Notes: a model not told the origin generated them from the sequence alone. A stretch of 64,000 bases of DNA from Paracidovorax anthurii (GCF_003269065.1 NZ_QLTA01000021.1:18958-82957), one strand, 5' to 3'; numbered from the stretch's first letter, positions 1 to 8,608 are shown. Numbers and translations are program-made.

Positions 1-1
1 C

Positions 2-787
2 GCCGTGGACCTCGGCGCGCTGGAGGTGCTGCTGCGCCAGCAGCGGGTGCGGCTGGTGGCGCTGAACTGGGTCTCCACCAACAGCCCCCTGGTGCAGCCC
101 GCCGAAGCGATCGGCGCGCTGTGCGCCCGATTCGGCGCGCCCTACCTGATCGATGCCGCGCAGGCCGTCGGGCAGATTCCCGTCGACGTCGGCAGGCTGC
201 GCTGCTCGGCGCTGACGGCGCCCGGCAGGAAATGGCTGCGCGGCCCGCGCGGCACGGGCTTCGTCTACGTCCACCCCGGCTTCGCGGCGCAGTTGAAGCC
301 GCCGATGGCCGACCACCGCGCCCGGCCCTGGAGCGAGGCCGGCGAGCCCGCCTACCGCGCGGGCGCCCGGCGGCTGGAGGCGGCGGAGGCGTCGATGGCG
401 CTGCGCCTGGGCCTGGGCGCGGCCGTCGCGCAGTGGCAGGCATCGGGCATCGAGACCATCGAGCGCGAACTGTGCGACCGGGCCCGGTTCCTGCGCGAGC
501 GGCTCTCGGGTCTTTCGGGGCTTCGCGTGCATACCCTGTCGTCCCGCCCGATGTCGGGCATCGTCACGCTGCACAGCGATCGGCATCCGGCGGCGTACTT
601 GCACGAGCAACTGCAGCGCGCGGGTGTGGAGACCGCCGTCAGTCCCTTCGAGTTCACGCCGCTCGAGATGCGGGCCCGGGGACTGCCCAGCGTGCTGAGG
701 ATCTCGGGTGGCCACGATACGACGCGGGAGTCCCTGCAAGCCTGCGTGGACGGACTCGAGCAACTCGGGCACCCGGCCACCGGCTGA
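2..787 (+). CDS. Class V aminotransferase, C-terminal part
   Basis: This is a PLP-dependent fold-type I enzyme of the aminotransferase class V family (relatives: kynureninase, cysteine desulfurase, isopenicillin N epimerase). The 5' end lies outside the window. Counting from the codon at position 5, a D-A-A-Q motif at residues 50-53 would sit over the pyridine ring, and Lys76 in the G-R-K-W segment is the likely Schiff-base lysine. The C-terminal small domain is complete. Substrate cannot be read from sequence. It lies about 800 bases upstream of the C7-cyclitol-type operon and on the same strand, so a role in aminating a cyclitol is possible but is only inference. Confidence 0.8.
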   Translation, partial: AVDLGALEVLLRQQRVRLVALNWVSTNSPLVQPAEAIGALCARFGAPYLIDAAQAVGQIPVDVGRLRCSALTAPGRKWLRGPRGTGFVYVHPGFAAQLKPPMADHRARPWSEAGEPAYRAGARRLEAAEASMALRLGLGAAVAQWQASGIETIERELCDRARFLRERLSGLSGLRVHTLSSRPMSGIVTLHSDRHPAAYLHEQLQRAGVETAVSPFEFTPLEMRARGLPSVLRISGGHDTTRESLQACVDGLEQLGHPATG

Positions 788-837
788 ACCGAAGTGCATC
801 GAATTCCGTCCACCCCTCCCACACCATCGACCCCACC

Positions 838-1362
838 ATGACCGCTGCCGCCATTTTTTCTTCGATGCTCCGCTACCAGGCCTGGGCCCACGACGCATTC
901 CTGCGGGCCCTGGAGGACATCGATGACCCAGGCCAGGCCGAGGCGCGACACGCCGCCCTGCGCGTCCTGAACCATTGCCTAGTGGTCAATCTGATCTTCA
1001 AGGGACACCTGACCGGCGTGCCCCATGGCTTCGCCGCCAACAACACCCCGGACACGCCCACGCCGCAAACGTTGCGCACGGCCCTGGCAGCCCTCGACGG
1101 CTGGTACCTGGAATTCGTCGCAACCGTTCCGGACAGCCAGCTTGCCGAGTCGATCGCCTTCACGTTCACCGATGGAGACAAGGGATGCATGACGCGGCAG
1201 GAGATGCTGCTGCACGTCGTGACCCACGGCACCTACCACCGCGGCGAGGTGGGGCGCATCCTCAAGCAGATCCAGGTCGCACCGCCCTGGGACACCTTTG
1301 CCGTCCACCTGCACCAGGACGATCCCGTCCGGCGGCTGCATCGGCCGTCCGCGCCTGCCTGA
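838..1362 (+). CDS. DinB-fold family protein
   Basis: A 174-residue four-helix DinB/YfiT-like protein. The family binds a divalent metal through three histidines and includes thiol transferases. Visible ligands are the His of an L-N-H motif in the first third and two His of T-H-G-T-Y-H-R-G near the C terminus. The ATG was chosen because the DinB motif M-L-R-Y-Q-A-W-A starts ten residues later, as in relatives. It follows the aminotransferase by 50 bases and may be co-transcribed. A clear paralogue lies in the island at 30.8-31.3 kb. Exact reaction unknown. Confidence 0.8.
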   Translation: MTAAAIFSSMLRYQAWAHDAFLRALEDIDDPGQAEARHAALRVLNHCLVVNLIFKGHLTGVPHGFAANNTPDTPTPQTLRTALAALDGWYLEFVATVPDSQLAESIAFTFTDGDKGCMTRQEMLLHVVTHGTYHRGEVGRILKQIQVAPPWDTFAVHLHQDDPVRRLHRPSAPA

Positions 1363-1481
1363 GCCATCCGTCGTTGCCCTATCGCAGGTGCCTGCGGGGC
1401 CTGGCGGTCCAGCCGGGCGGGGAGGGCCTTCGATGCGAAATGTCCCGGCCCAGGTCGCCGCCACGGCCCAAGCCGCATGGA

Positions 1482-1525
1482 TTGACGCACGGGCCTCAAG
1501 AATCGACGGCCAAGGCTCAAGAATC
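1482..1525 (+). promoter_or_regulatory. Candidate promoter/operator of the cyclitol operon
   Basis: The 219-base gap before the cyclase gene contains TTGACG at 1482-1487 and a 10-base direct repeat CTCAAGAATC at 1495-1504 and 1516-1525. The copies are 21 bases apart, two helical turns, as expected for a regulator binding one face of the DNA. No convincing -10 box was found, so the promoter call is tentative. The nearby LysR regulator is a candidate binder. Confidence 0.3.
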
Positions 1526-1581
1526 CAGGGAGCGCAGAGCCTTACGCTCACCGCACGACCAACAAAAAGGGAGTGGGGAGC

Positions 1582-2778
1582 ATGAACGATAGAGCGCATG
1601 GGGAGGCGTCCGCCGGCAACCTGGGCCGGCGGGATCAGAGTTCCTGGCAGGTCCGCGCGATCCAGAACGTAGGCTACGAAGTCAGGCTGCTGGATGGATT
1701 GTTCGACAGCGCGAACAAGGCGTTTCTCGATGCCTGCTGTCCTGCCGGCGGAGCGTCCCGCCACGTCGTGGTCATCGATGAGCGCGTCCACGAACTCCAC
1801 GGAGCCCGGATTCGCCGCTACTACCAATGCCATGGCATCGACCTGCACACACTGGTGCTGCCGGTCTCGGAAGAGGTCAAGGAGATGGACGTGGCCCTGG
1901 AGATCCTGCGCCACTTCGAGCGCGAGGGGGTACTGCGCCGCAGCGAGCCGGTCATCGCCATCGGTGGTGGCGTCCTGCTGGACCTGGTGGGCTTCGCGGC
2001 GGGCCTTTATCGACGGGGGATTCCGTACATCAAGGTGCCGACCAACGCGATGGCGCTCTGGGATGCGGCCGTGGGCATCAAGACCGGCATCAACGCGATG
2101 GGGCGGCGCAACCGGCTCGGCTCGTACCACCCACCCCTGCGATCGTTGCTGGACCGCACGTTCCTGCGCACCGTGGAGCGGCGCGACCTCTCCAATGGCA
2201 TGGGTGAGCTGTTGAAGCTGGCCGTCATCAAGGACGCGCGGCTCTTCGACCTGCTGGAGCGCCACGGCCGCATGCTGCTGGATACCGCCTTCCAGGACGG
2301 CATCGTGGCACCGGAGGTGATCTCGCGCGCGGTGCATGGAATGCTCGAGGAACTTGCCCCCAACCTTTGGGAGACCACGCTGGAGCGTTCGGTGGATTTC
2401 GGGCACTCGTTCGCGCCACTGCTCGAGATGCGTGCACTGCCGGAACTGCTGCACGGCGAAGCCGTCGCACTCGATGTGCTCCTGTCGTGCCGCATCGCCG
2501 CCCAGCGCGGCCTGATGACCATGGCGCAGACGCACCGCGTTCTGGCCGTCATGCAGGCGATGGAGTTGCCGCTGGACCATCGGTTCTTCGGCGATCCGGA
2601 GATGCTGCAAGAAGCCCTGGCCGACACCATGCGTCACCGCGACGGAATGCAGCGTCTGCCGATACCGGCCGGCATCGGTGCGTGCACGTTCATCAACGAC
2701 CTGCGCCCCGACGAAATCCGGGCTGCGGCCCGCGAGATGGCCGGCGCGCCCTCCGAGGCGCTGGCGTGCACGGCATGA
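1582..2778 (+). CDS. Sedoheptulose-7-phosphate cyclase (2-epi-5-epi-valiolone synthase type)
   Basis: A sugar-phosphate cyclase related to 3-dehydroquinate synthase but with features of the EEVS/EVS branch, which turns sedoheptulose 7-phosphate into a C7 cyclitol using NAD+ and a metal. The NAD loop I-G-G-G-V-L-L-D is at 127-134, followed by V-P-T-N and D-A-A-V-G-I-K-T (161-168). H-P-P is at 183-185. Metal ligands by family alignment are Glu209, His275 (F-G-H-S-F) and His291 (L-H-G-E-A-V). At 398 residues it matches EEVS length and exceeds typical AroB (about 360). The start is ATG after GGGGAG. Its stop overlaps the next start (ATGA). Which epimer it makes cannot be fixed by eye. Confidence 0.85.
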   Translation: MNDRAHGEASAGNLGRRDQSSWQVRAIQNVGYEVRLLDGLFDSANKAFLDACCPAGGASRHVVVIDERVHELHGARIRRYYQCHGIDLHTLVLPVSEEVKEMDVALEILRHFEREGVLRRSEPVIAIGGGVLLDLVGFAAGLYRRGIPYIKVPTNAMALWDAAVGIKTGINAMGRRNRLGSYHPPLRSLLDRTFLRTVERRDLSNGMGELLKLAVIKDARLFDLLERHGRMLLDTAFQDGIVAPEVISRAVHGMLEELAPNLWETTLERSVDFGHSFAPLLEMRALPELLHGEAVALDVLLSCRIAAQRGLMTMAQTHRVLAVMQAMELPLDHRFFGDPEMLQEALADTMRHRDGMQRLPIPAGIGACTFINDLRPDEIRAAAREMAGAPSEALACTA

Positions 2779-3176
2779 CCGACGAACAGGCGCTTGAGGT
2801 TGCGGCCAAGGCCACGGATGCCGCCCAAGGCCGGGGGCTGCAGGTTGCGGTGGCCGTGGTCGACGCAGCGGGGCTGCTGCTGGCGTTCCGGCGCCATGAT
2901 GATGCGTTCCCCGCTTCGGTCGACCTGGCGATCGGCAAGGCCCGAACGGCGGCATCGTTTCGCCGCAGCACCCAGGCCATGCAGGAGAGCCTCGAGCAGG
3001 GGCGGGCCTCCTACCTGGCCATGCCTGGGGCGCTTCCCTTGGCGGGTGGAGTTCCCCTGGTGTCGCGGGGAGCCGTGATCGGGGCGTTGGGCATCAGCGG
3101 CGCATCGTCCAGGGACGACGCGGAGCTCGCAGTGGCAGCGGCGCGGGATGCCGGCTGGGCGGGGGATCCGGCATGA
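2775..3176 (+). CDS. GlcG/HbpS-like (DUF336) protein
   Basis: A 133-residue small alpha/beta protein of the GlcG/HbpS family, seen in the pattern A-V-A-V-V-D-A-A-G near residue 30 and the glycine-rich G-V-P-L-V near residue 92. Members bind haem or small ligands or occur as accessory proteins in catabolic operons; no catalytic role is established. It overlaps the cyclase by ATGA and the following SDR gene by ATGA, so the three are translationally coupled. A role in the cyclitol pathway is inferred from context only. Confidence 0.75.
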   Translation: MTDEQALEVAAKATDAAQGRGLQVAVAVVDAAGLLLAFRRHDDAFPASVDLAIGKARTAASFRRSTQAMQESLEQGRASYLAMPGALPLAGGVPLVSRGAVIGALGISGASSRDDAELAVAAARDAGWAGDPA

Positions 3177-3931
3177 GCGACTTCTGCCAGGACCGCGTGG
3201 TCCTGATCACAGGCGGCGGCACCGGTATCGGCCGGGCGACCTCGCTGGCGTTCGCGCAGGCGGGCGCCCGCGTGGTGGTCGCGGGGCGCTCCGCGGCGTC
3301 GTGTGAGGAGACTGCTCGGGAGATCCGTGCATCCGGCGGTTCGGCGCTCGCCGTGGTGTGCGACGTCGCGGACGAAGGGCAGGTGCAGGCCATGTGCGAA
3401 CGCGCGCGGGCCGCCATGGGGCCGGTGGACTTCGCTTTTCTGAATGCCGGCGTCGGGTCGGCGTCCAGCGTCATCGAACAGGAGGTCGACGCCTTCGAGC
3501 GGGTCCTGCGGACCAACTGCACGGGGCTCATGCTCTGCCTCAAGCACCTCCTGCGGCCCATGTACGAGCGCCGCTGCGGCGCGATCGTTGCCAACCTGTC
3601 CGTGCATGCGCATCGCACGATCCTTGCGGGCACCATGGCCTACACGGCGTCCAAGCACGCGGCCTGGGCCATCACCAAGACCGCGGCCATCGAGTCCGCG
3701 ATCCATGGCGTGCGCGTCAATGCCGTCTCCCCGGGGCCGGTGCACACCGACATGCTCGTGCGTTCGTGCGAGGTCTCCGGTGGGACCGAGGCCTGGGCCG
3801 CGCGGCTGCCCATGCAAAGGGTCGGCCGGCCGCAGGAGGTGGCCGACACGGTGATGTGGCTGTGCAGCCCGTCGGCTTCGTTCGTCACCGGCGCTGCCAT
3901 CGCAGTCGACGGTGGATTTCTCGCGGCCTGA
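3173..3931 (+). CDS. SDR family NAD(P)-dependent oxidoreductase
   Basis: A classical short-chain dehydrogenase of 252 residues. The cofactor loop T-G-G-G-T-G-I-G is at 13-20, the N-A-G motif at 91-93, the catalytic Ser at 143 and the Y-x-x-x-K pair at Tyr157/Lys161. The P-G-P-V-x-T segment and C-terminal V-D-G-G-F are also typical. Its first codon overlaps the preceding stop. In known C7-cyclitol pathways SDRs oxidise or reduce ring hydroxyls; by position this enzyme probably acts on the cyclase product or a phosphate of it, but the substrate is not visible. Confidence 0.85.
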   Translation: MSDFCQDRVVLITGGGTGIGRATSLAFAQAGARVVVAGRSAASCEETAREIRASGGSALAVVCDVADEGQVQAMCERARAAMGPVDFAFLNAGVGSASSVIEQEVDAFERVLRTNCTGLMLCLKHLLRPMYERRCGAIVANLSVHAHRTILAGTMAYTASKHAAWAITKTAAIESAIHGVRVNAVSPGPVHTDMLVRSCEVSGGTEAWAARLPMQRVGRPQEVADTVMWLCSPSASFVTGAAIAVDGGFLAA

Positions 3932-3952
3932 GTCCGCCCGGCTGGAGTTTCC

Positions 3953-4852
3953 ATGACCTGGATTGCGTTGGGTCTGCTCGCGGGACTGGTCCTCGGGACC
4001 TATGACTTCCTGACCAAGCTCGCGCTGCGGGAGAAGGGCGTGCTGGAGGTGGTCTTCTGGTGCTCGGTGCTGGGCGCGATGCTCTGGTTGCCATTCTTCT
4101 GCGTCCCGGTGGAATGGCTGCCTGCATTGCGCGCCGCGGGCCTCGCGCCCGAGCCGCTCGCGCCGCACGAGCAGATCGCGCTGCTGCCCAAGTCCACCAT
4201 GATGGTCGTGACCTGGATCCTGTCGTACTACTCGGTCAAGTTCCTGCCGCTGTCGATTTCGGCGGGTGTGCGCGCCAGCGGACCGCTCTGGACGGCCCTG
4301 GGCGCGGTGCTGCTGCTCTCCGAGACCCTGGGCTGGTGGCAGTGGCTGGGGCTGGCGGTGTCGATGGCGTCGTATTACCTGTTCTCGCTGATCGGGCGGC
4401 GGGAAGGCATCAGTTTCCGACGCAACCTGTGGGTGCTTTGCATGCTGGCCGCGACGCTGCTGTCGTCGGCCAACGCGCTGTACGACAAGCACATCCTGGC
4501 CAACCTGCGGATGGATCTGGCCGCGGTGCAGGCGTATTCGGCGCTCCAGCGGGGGGCGCTGGCCCTGCTGCTGTTGCCCTGGGTCCTTCGGCAATTGGAG
4601 ATCTCCAGCTTGTTGCGCCGCAACTGGGCCGTGCCCGCCATCGCCCTGTGCTACGTGCTCGCCGAGTACATCTACCTGGCGGCGGTCCAGATGGACGGCG
4701 CGCAAATCTCCGTGATCTCGGTGCTGCGGCGCACGAACCTCGTGATGGTCTTCGTCCTGTCGGCCCTGTTCTTCACCGAGCGATTCATCCGCCAGAAGAT
4801 CGTGGCCATCGGCGGCGTGCTGCTCGGCATCGTGCTCACCATCCTGCACTGA
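3953..4852 (+). CDS. EamA/DMT-family transporter
   Basis: A 299-residue integral membrane protein with about ten hydrophobic segments arranged as two EamA-type repeats, the length of drug/metabolite transporters. It lies 21 bases after the SDR gene, so is probably in the same operon. The likely job is export or import of the cyclitol product or precursor across the inner membrane. It ends nine bases before the convergent LysR gene, leaving no room for a separate terminator. Confidence 0.8.
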   Translation: MTWIALGLLAGLVLGTYDFLTKLALREKGVLEVVFWCSVLGAMLWLPFFCVPVEWLPALRAAGLAPEPLAPHEQIALLPKSTMMVVTWILSYYSVKFLPLSISAGVRASGPLWTALGAVLLLSETLGWWQWLGLAVSMASYYLFSLIGRREGISFRRNLWVLCMLAATLLSSANALYDKHILANLRMDLAAVQAYSALQRGALALLLLPWVLRQLEISSLLRRNWAVPAIALCYVLAEYIYLAAVQMDGAQISVISVLRRTNLVMVFVLSALFFTERFIRQKIVAIGGVLLGIVLTILH

Positions 4853-4861
4853 CCGATGCCG

Positions 4862-5737
4862 CTATCCATCCACGAACAAGGACCGCAGCCAATCCATGAC
4901 CGTGGTCCCATGCCGCGAGATCACGGCCCGCTCGGAGGCGAGCAGGAAATAGGCCTGGCTCGACGGGATCGAGATATTGGAGACACGCACCAGCGCTCCG
5001 TCCTGCAGCAGCCCTTTCACGAGGGAGCGCCTTCCCAGCGCAATGCCCTGCTGGTTCAATGCCGCGTCAAGCATGAAGCCCGTGTCCGTGTAGGTGAGGT
5101 TGCGCTGCGCGGGCGAGATCTCCAGTTTTGCGGCCTGGAGCCAGGGCTCCCATGCCTGGCGGCTATGGGTCAGCAGATCCGCGCGCTTGAAGAGCTCGGG
5201 CAGGCTGCGCTTGCCGATCTGCTGGAGGTAGCGCGGGGACGCGACGGGAAACCACTCGTCTTCCAGCAGTCGTTCCGCGTGGAAGGCGTCGGGCTTGTCG
5301 CGCGCGAAGCGGATCGCGATATCGGCTTCACCCTGGTTGAGGTTGACCAAGCGGGTCGTCGGCTGCAGTGCGATCGAGATCGACGGGTGCGTCCGGTGGA
5401 AATCCGTGAGGGCCGGGACCAGACGGAATCGGCCGAAGGAGGGGAGGGCGCTGATGCGGATCACGTCCCGCTCGTGGGCGAAGCCGCTGAAGGCCGCCTC
5501 CAGCATCTCCAGCGAGGCCTTCATTTGCTGGTGGAGATAGGCCCCTTCCGGACTCAGGGACACGACGCGCGTCGTGCGGTTGAACAACTTGGTGCCGAGC
5601 AGCTTTTCCAACTCCCGCACGCGATGGCTCACGGCACTGTACGAAAGGCTGAGATCGTCCGCGGCCTGGCTGAAGCTCTGGCGGCGCGCGACGGCGTCGA
5701 ATGTCACGATCAAATGAATCGGGGGGATGTTGCGCAT
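4862..5737 (-). CDS. LysR-family transcriptional regulator (GcvA type)
   Basis: A 291-residue LysR regulator. The N-terminal winged helix is visible as M-R-N-I-P-P, F-D-A-V-A-R-R-Q-S-F and a recognition helix S-Y-S-A-V-S-H-R-V-R-x-L-E; the rest is the periplasmic-binding-like effector domain. The start is the M-R-N-I-P-P methionine, standard for GcvA-like members; longer in-frame starts are not. Its ATG overlaps the ATG of the divergent ROK kinase by two bases, an unusual arrangement that puts each promoter inside the other gene. It probably controls the flanking cyclitol and kinase genes. Confidence 0.88.
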   Translation of the reverse strand: MRNIPPIHLIVTFDAVARRQSFSQAADDLSLSYSAVSHRVRELEKLLGTKLFNRTTRVVSLSPEGAYLHQQMKASLEMLEAAFSGFAHERDVIRISALPSFGRFRLVPALTDFHRTHPSISIALQPTTRLVNLNQGEADIAIRFARDKPDAFHAERLLEDEWFPVASPRYLQQIGKRSLPELFKRADLLTHSRQAWEPWLQAAKLEISPAQRNLTYTDTGFMLDAALNQQGIALGRRSLVKGLLQDGALVRVSNISIPSSQAYFLLASERAVISRHGTTVMDWLRSLFVDG

Positions 5738-6650
5738 GGAAAAGAGTCCACTGGCGCCCGCGCCGCGCCACCGTATCGGCATCGATGTGGGAGGCACCAA
5801 AATCGAAGGAATCCTACTCGATGACCATGGAAAGGAGTGCGCACGGACACGCTGCGCGACGGCCGCCGACGAAGGCTACGACGCCGTGGTCCTTCGCATC
5901 GCGGGCGTCTATCGCGATCTGGCCAAGGGCCTCGCGCAGGGCGAGCACACGCTGGGCATCGGAACGCCCGGCTCCCTGTCGCCGGCCACAGGTCTCTTGA
6001 GGAATTGCAATGCGGTGGCGCTCAATGGCCATCCCCTTCATCACGACCTCGAGCAGGCGCTGGGGCGCGGGTTCGCACTGGCCAACGACGCGAACTGCTT
6101 CGCGCTCGCCGAGACGCGGCTGGGGGCCGCGGCCCCCTACACCGATGTACTGGCCTTGGTGCTCGGCACAGGGGTGGGCGCGGGGCTCGTGGTGGGAGGC
6201 GAACTCATCCAAGGGCGCAACGGAATCGGCGGTGAATGGGGCCACATGGTGCTCGATCCATCGGGGCCGCAGTGCTACTGCGGTCGCAGGGGTTGCGTGG
6301 AGCGCTATCTGAGCGGTCCTGCGCTGGAGCGGCAGTACGCGCAGTGGAGCGGAGCGCCGCTGGATGCCGCGCGCATCGCCCAGCGTGCCCGGGCGGGAGA
6401 GAAGGAGGCATCGGCCGTCATGGACCGCTTCCTGGACTACTTTGCTCAAGCAGTCGCCAGCGCGGTCGCCTTGGTGGATCCGCAGGCCATCGTCATCGGG
6501 GGAGGTCTGGCTGGCATCGATGCACTCTACGCGCAGGGTGTCGAGCGGCTGCATGCCCTGGTCTTTTGCGATCGCTACGAGACCCCTGTGCTGCGCAACC
6601 GGCTCGGGAATTCGGCGGGCGTGGTCGGCGCAGCGATGATCGGAATTTGA
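5736..6650 (+). CDS. ROK-family sugar/cyclitol kinase
   Basis: A 304-residue ROK kinase. The ATP loop I-G-I-D-V-G-G-T-K is at 14-22, the catalytic Asp is at 118 in N-D-A-N, and the ROK zinc site is His170 with C-Y-C-G-R-R-G-C (Cys180, 182, 187). ROK-related kinases phosphorylate 2-epi-5-epi-valiolone in acarbose-type pathways, so a cyclitol kinase role fits the neighbouring cyclase; glucose or N-acetyl sugar kinase is the alternative. A GGGGGA box nine bases upstream supports this ATG; one three codons earlier is possible. The PfkB kinase starts one base after its stop. Confidence 0.85.
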   Translation: MEKSPLAPAPRHRIGIDVGGTKIEGILLDDHGKECARTRCATAADEGYDAVVLRIAGVYRDLAKGLAQGEHTLGIGTPGSLSPATGLLRNCNAVALNGHPLHHDLEQALGRGFALANDANCFALAETRLGAAAPYTDVLALVLGTGVGAGLVVGGELIQGRNGIGGEWGHMVLDPSGPQCYCGRRGCVERYLSGPALERQYAQWSGAPLDAARIAQRARAGEKEASAVMDRFLDYFAQAVASAVALVDPQAIVIGGGLAGIDALYAQGVERLHALVFCDRYETPVLRNRLGNSAGVVGAAMIGI

Positions 6651-6651
6651 G

Positions 6652-7581
6652 ATGCGGGTCACCACCATTGGCGGCGCGACGGTCGACATCGTGGTCGAAG
6701 GGGGGCGATGGCCCGGCCCGGCCGGCGGCAAGCAGGATGTGGGCGCCATCACCATGGGCGTGGGCGGCGGCGCCGTGAATGCGTGCCTGGCGTTCAGGGC
6801 CTGCGGCGCCGATGCCAGGATCGTCTGCGCCCTGGGGTGCGACCCGGAGGCCGAGTGGGTCCGCTCCATCCTGGCTCGCGAGGGCGTCGATGTCTCGCTC
6901 GTGCAGTCGGTGTCCGGCCAGCCCACGGGGCGCGCGGTGATCCATCTGGACACGGGTGGTGATGTGCGGATCTTCGCGCAGCGCGGCGCGAGCGTGTGCG
7001 TCTCGCCATCGCGTGCCCTGGAGGCATCGGGGCAGTCGGACCTCCTGTACGTCTCGGCGTTGTCCGCGCAGGCCGAGGCCGAACTGGATGCGGCGCTCTC
7101 GCGCAGTGCCGGGCAGCCCCCCAGGCTGGCCGTCAATCCCGGCAGCGGCCAACTGCAAGCCCGCTCCGCGGCCCTGGAGCGGGTGCTCGGGCGCGCCGAC
7201 CTGGTGAGCGTCAACGAGGCGGAGGCGCGCACTTGGGCATCTGGGCGTGGGATGGAATTGCCACGAGACCTGCGCTCGGATGGCGCCGCATGGATGGCCC
7301 GCCTGCGAGTGCATGGGGGACAGGCCCTGCTGGTGACCCTGGGCGCCGGCGGCGCGCTCTTCGATGATGGTGCGCAGGTGCACGACCTCCAGGCTGAGCG
7401 CATTGCGGTGCGCTCGTCTCTGGGCGCCGGGGACGCCTTCGCCGCGATGCTGGCCTATCACTGGACTGCGGGTTGCGCCCCGGCCAAGGCGCTGGAGCGC
7501 GCACGGACGCATTGCGGCCGGGTGCTTCGGGCCGTCGGCGCCAATCTTGCCGGACAGGATCGCGGCGGGCTGACTTCGTAA
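6652..7581 (+). CDS. PfkB-family carbohydrate kinase
   Basis: A 309-residue ribokinase-fold kinase. N-terminal glycines (V-G-G-G-A-V-N-A, 37-44) form the substrate lid region and the C-terminal anion-hole motif G-A-G-D is at 258-261, with Asp261 the catalytic base. It starts directly after the ROK kinase stop, so the two kinases are one operon. Two different kinases in a row suggest stepwise phosphorylation of one compound, or a 1-phosphate and a 7-phosphate step as in C7N-aminocyclitol pathways. That reading is inference; ribokinase or adenosine kinase activity cannot be excluded. Confidence 0.85.
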   Translation: MRVTTIGGATVDIVVEGGRWPGPAGGKQDVGAITMGVGGGAVNACLAFRACGADARIVCALGCDPEAEWVRSILAREGVDVSLVQSVSGQPTGRAVIHLDTGGDVRIFAQRGASVCVSPSRALEASGQSDLLYVSALSAQAEAELDAALSRSAGQPPRLAVNPGSGQLQARSAALERVLGRADLVSVNEAEARTWASGRGMELPRDLRSDGAAWMARLRVHGGQALLVTLGAGGALFDDGAQVHDLQAERIAVRSSLGAGDAFAAMLAYHWTAGCAPAKALERARTHCGRVLRAVGANLAGQDRGGLTS

Positions 7582-7605
7582 AGGGGGATTCTTTGGGGCG
7601 TTGGC

Positions 7606-7623
7606 AAGCCGATGGAACGGCTT
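7606..7623. terminator. Inverted repeat between convergent genes
   Basis: AAGCCG at 7606-7611 and CGGCTT at 7618-7623 form a perfect 6-base stem with a 6-base loop in the short gap between the PfkB kinase and the convergent TSUP gene. There is no U-tract on either strand, so termination by this hairpin is only a possibility. Confidence 0.25.
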
Positions 7624-7758
7624 CTCGGCGGTCGTGGTGGTGAGTGTTCCGGGGCCTTGATGGAGTCGGGGACATGCGCATCGCATGGCGGTTCGCGGTC
7701 CTCCATCCACGCGATCGCATGCAGCCACGAATGCCTATCCGCCGTGAAGTCCACCGGA

Positions 7759-8514
7759 TCACGTCCACCGGGCGAGCAGTCTCGGCAATGACGAGGCCAA
7801 CAGCACGATGCCGGACACTGTCAGCAGTCCGAGCACGATCTGGCGGAACCGGACCTCGCTGATGCCGATGTACAGCCGCGCGCCGAGCAGCGTGGGAACC
7901 AGCATCGCGGGGGCCACGATGGCGAAGAGCGGCAGCATCTCGCGCGTGACGAGTCCCGTGGCGAGGTAGGTGCCCATCGTCACCAGCAGCATCGCGAGGT
8001 TGAAGTTCTGGATCACCGCGCGCTGGGTGTCCTTCTCGAGGCCTCGCAGGGTGCACCACAGCGTGGGCAGCGTCCCGGAAAAGCCGCCGATGCCGCTCAT
8101 GACGCCGCCGGCCAGCCCCACGGCGCCGTCGGCGAGCCGTCCGCCCCGCGCGATGCGCGGCAGGCTCTTGGCCATCAGCATGGTGGGGCACCAGAGCACG
8201 AGCAGCGTGCCCAGCACGGCCTTGAACCCGTCCACGTCCATGCGCGGCAGCAGCAGCACGCCCAGCGGCACGCCGGCCAGGCCTCCTGCAACGAAGGGCA
8301 GCAGGCGCCGCGCATCGAAGCCGCGCCGCACCGAGACGGCCGCGATGATCTGTCCGGTGAGCGCGCCGAAGACCGCCAGCACGGCCGCCAGGCGCGGCTC
8401 CAGCGTCCAGGCCCAGAACGACATGGCGACCAGCCCGAACGCGAAGCCGGACAGGCCCTGCACGAAGCCGGCAACGACGGCGCCAAGCGCCGCGACGAGA
8501 TAGATCGAATCCAT
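7759..8514 (-). CDS. Sulfite exporter TauE/SafE (TSUP) family permease
   Basis: A 251-residue membrane protein with about seven to eight hydrophobic segments and the TSUP repeat signature (G-x-x-x-G-x-x-G-F in both halves, with G-G-V-M-S-G-I-G-G-F in the second). The family moves organosulfonates, sulfite or other small anions. The start is the M-D-S-I-Y-L methionine, right before the first membrane segment. It is divergent from the LysR gene and its regulation is probably through the shared 94-base gap. The substrate is unknown. Confidence 0.85.
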   Translation of the reverse strand: MDSIYLVAALGAVVAGFVQGLSGFAFGLVAMSFWAWTLEPRLAAVLAVFGALTGQIIAAVSVRRGFDARRLLPFVAGGLAGVPLGVLLLPRMDVDGFKAVLGTLLVLWCPTMLMAKSLPRIARGGRLADGAVGLAGGVMSGIGGFSGTLPTLWCTLRGLEKDTQRAVIQNFNLAMLLVTMGTYLATGLVTREMLPLFAIVAPAMLVPTLLGARLYIGISEVRFRQIVLGLLTVSGIVLLASSLPRLLARWT

Positions 8515-8543
8515 GGGTAGCCCTCCTGCCCGGCATTGTGGAG

Positions 8544-8585
8544 AGGCCATATAACCAGATCATTCGCAATTAGTATCAGGCCATA
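8544..8585. promoter_or_regulatory. Shared TSUP/LysR control region with direct repeat
   Basis: The divergent gap carries AGGCCATA twice, at 8544-8551 and 8578-8585, starts 34 bases apart (about three helical turns), flanking an AT-rich stretch. This is the expected place for a LysR regulator to bind and control both itself and the transporter. No mapped promoter boxes are claimed. Confidence 0.3.
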
Positions 8586-8608
8586 CCAAACTCCTAATGG
8601 AGGCGATG

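Noticed and set aside
979..2955. 658-residue minus-strand open frame
   Set aside because: It is antisense to the DinB, cyclase and GlcG-like genes, is His/Gln/Arg-rich and shows no family motif; typical of high-GC shadow frames.
3011..4849. 612-residue minus-strand open frame
   Set aside because: Antisense to the SDR and transporter genes, low-complexity composition and no start with a ribosome site.
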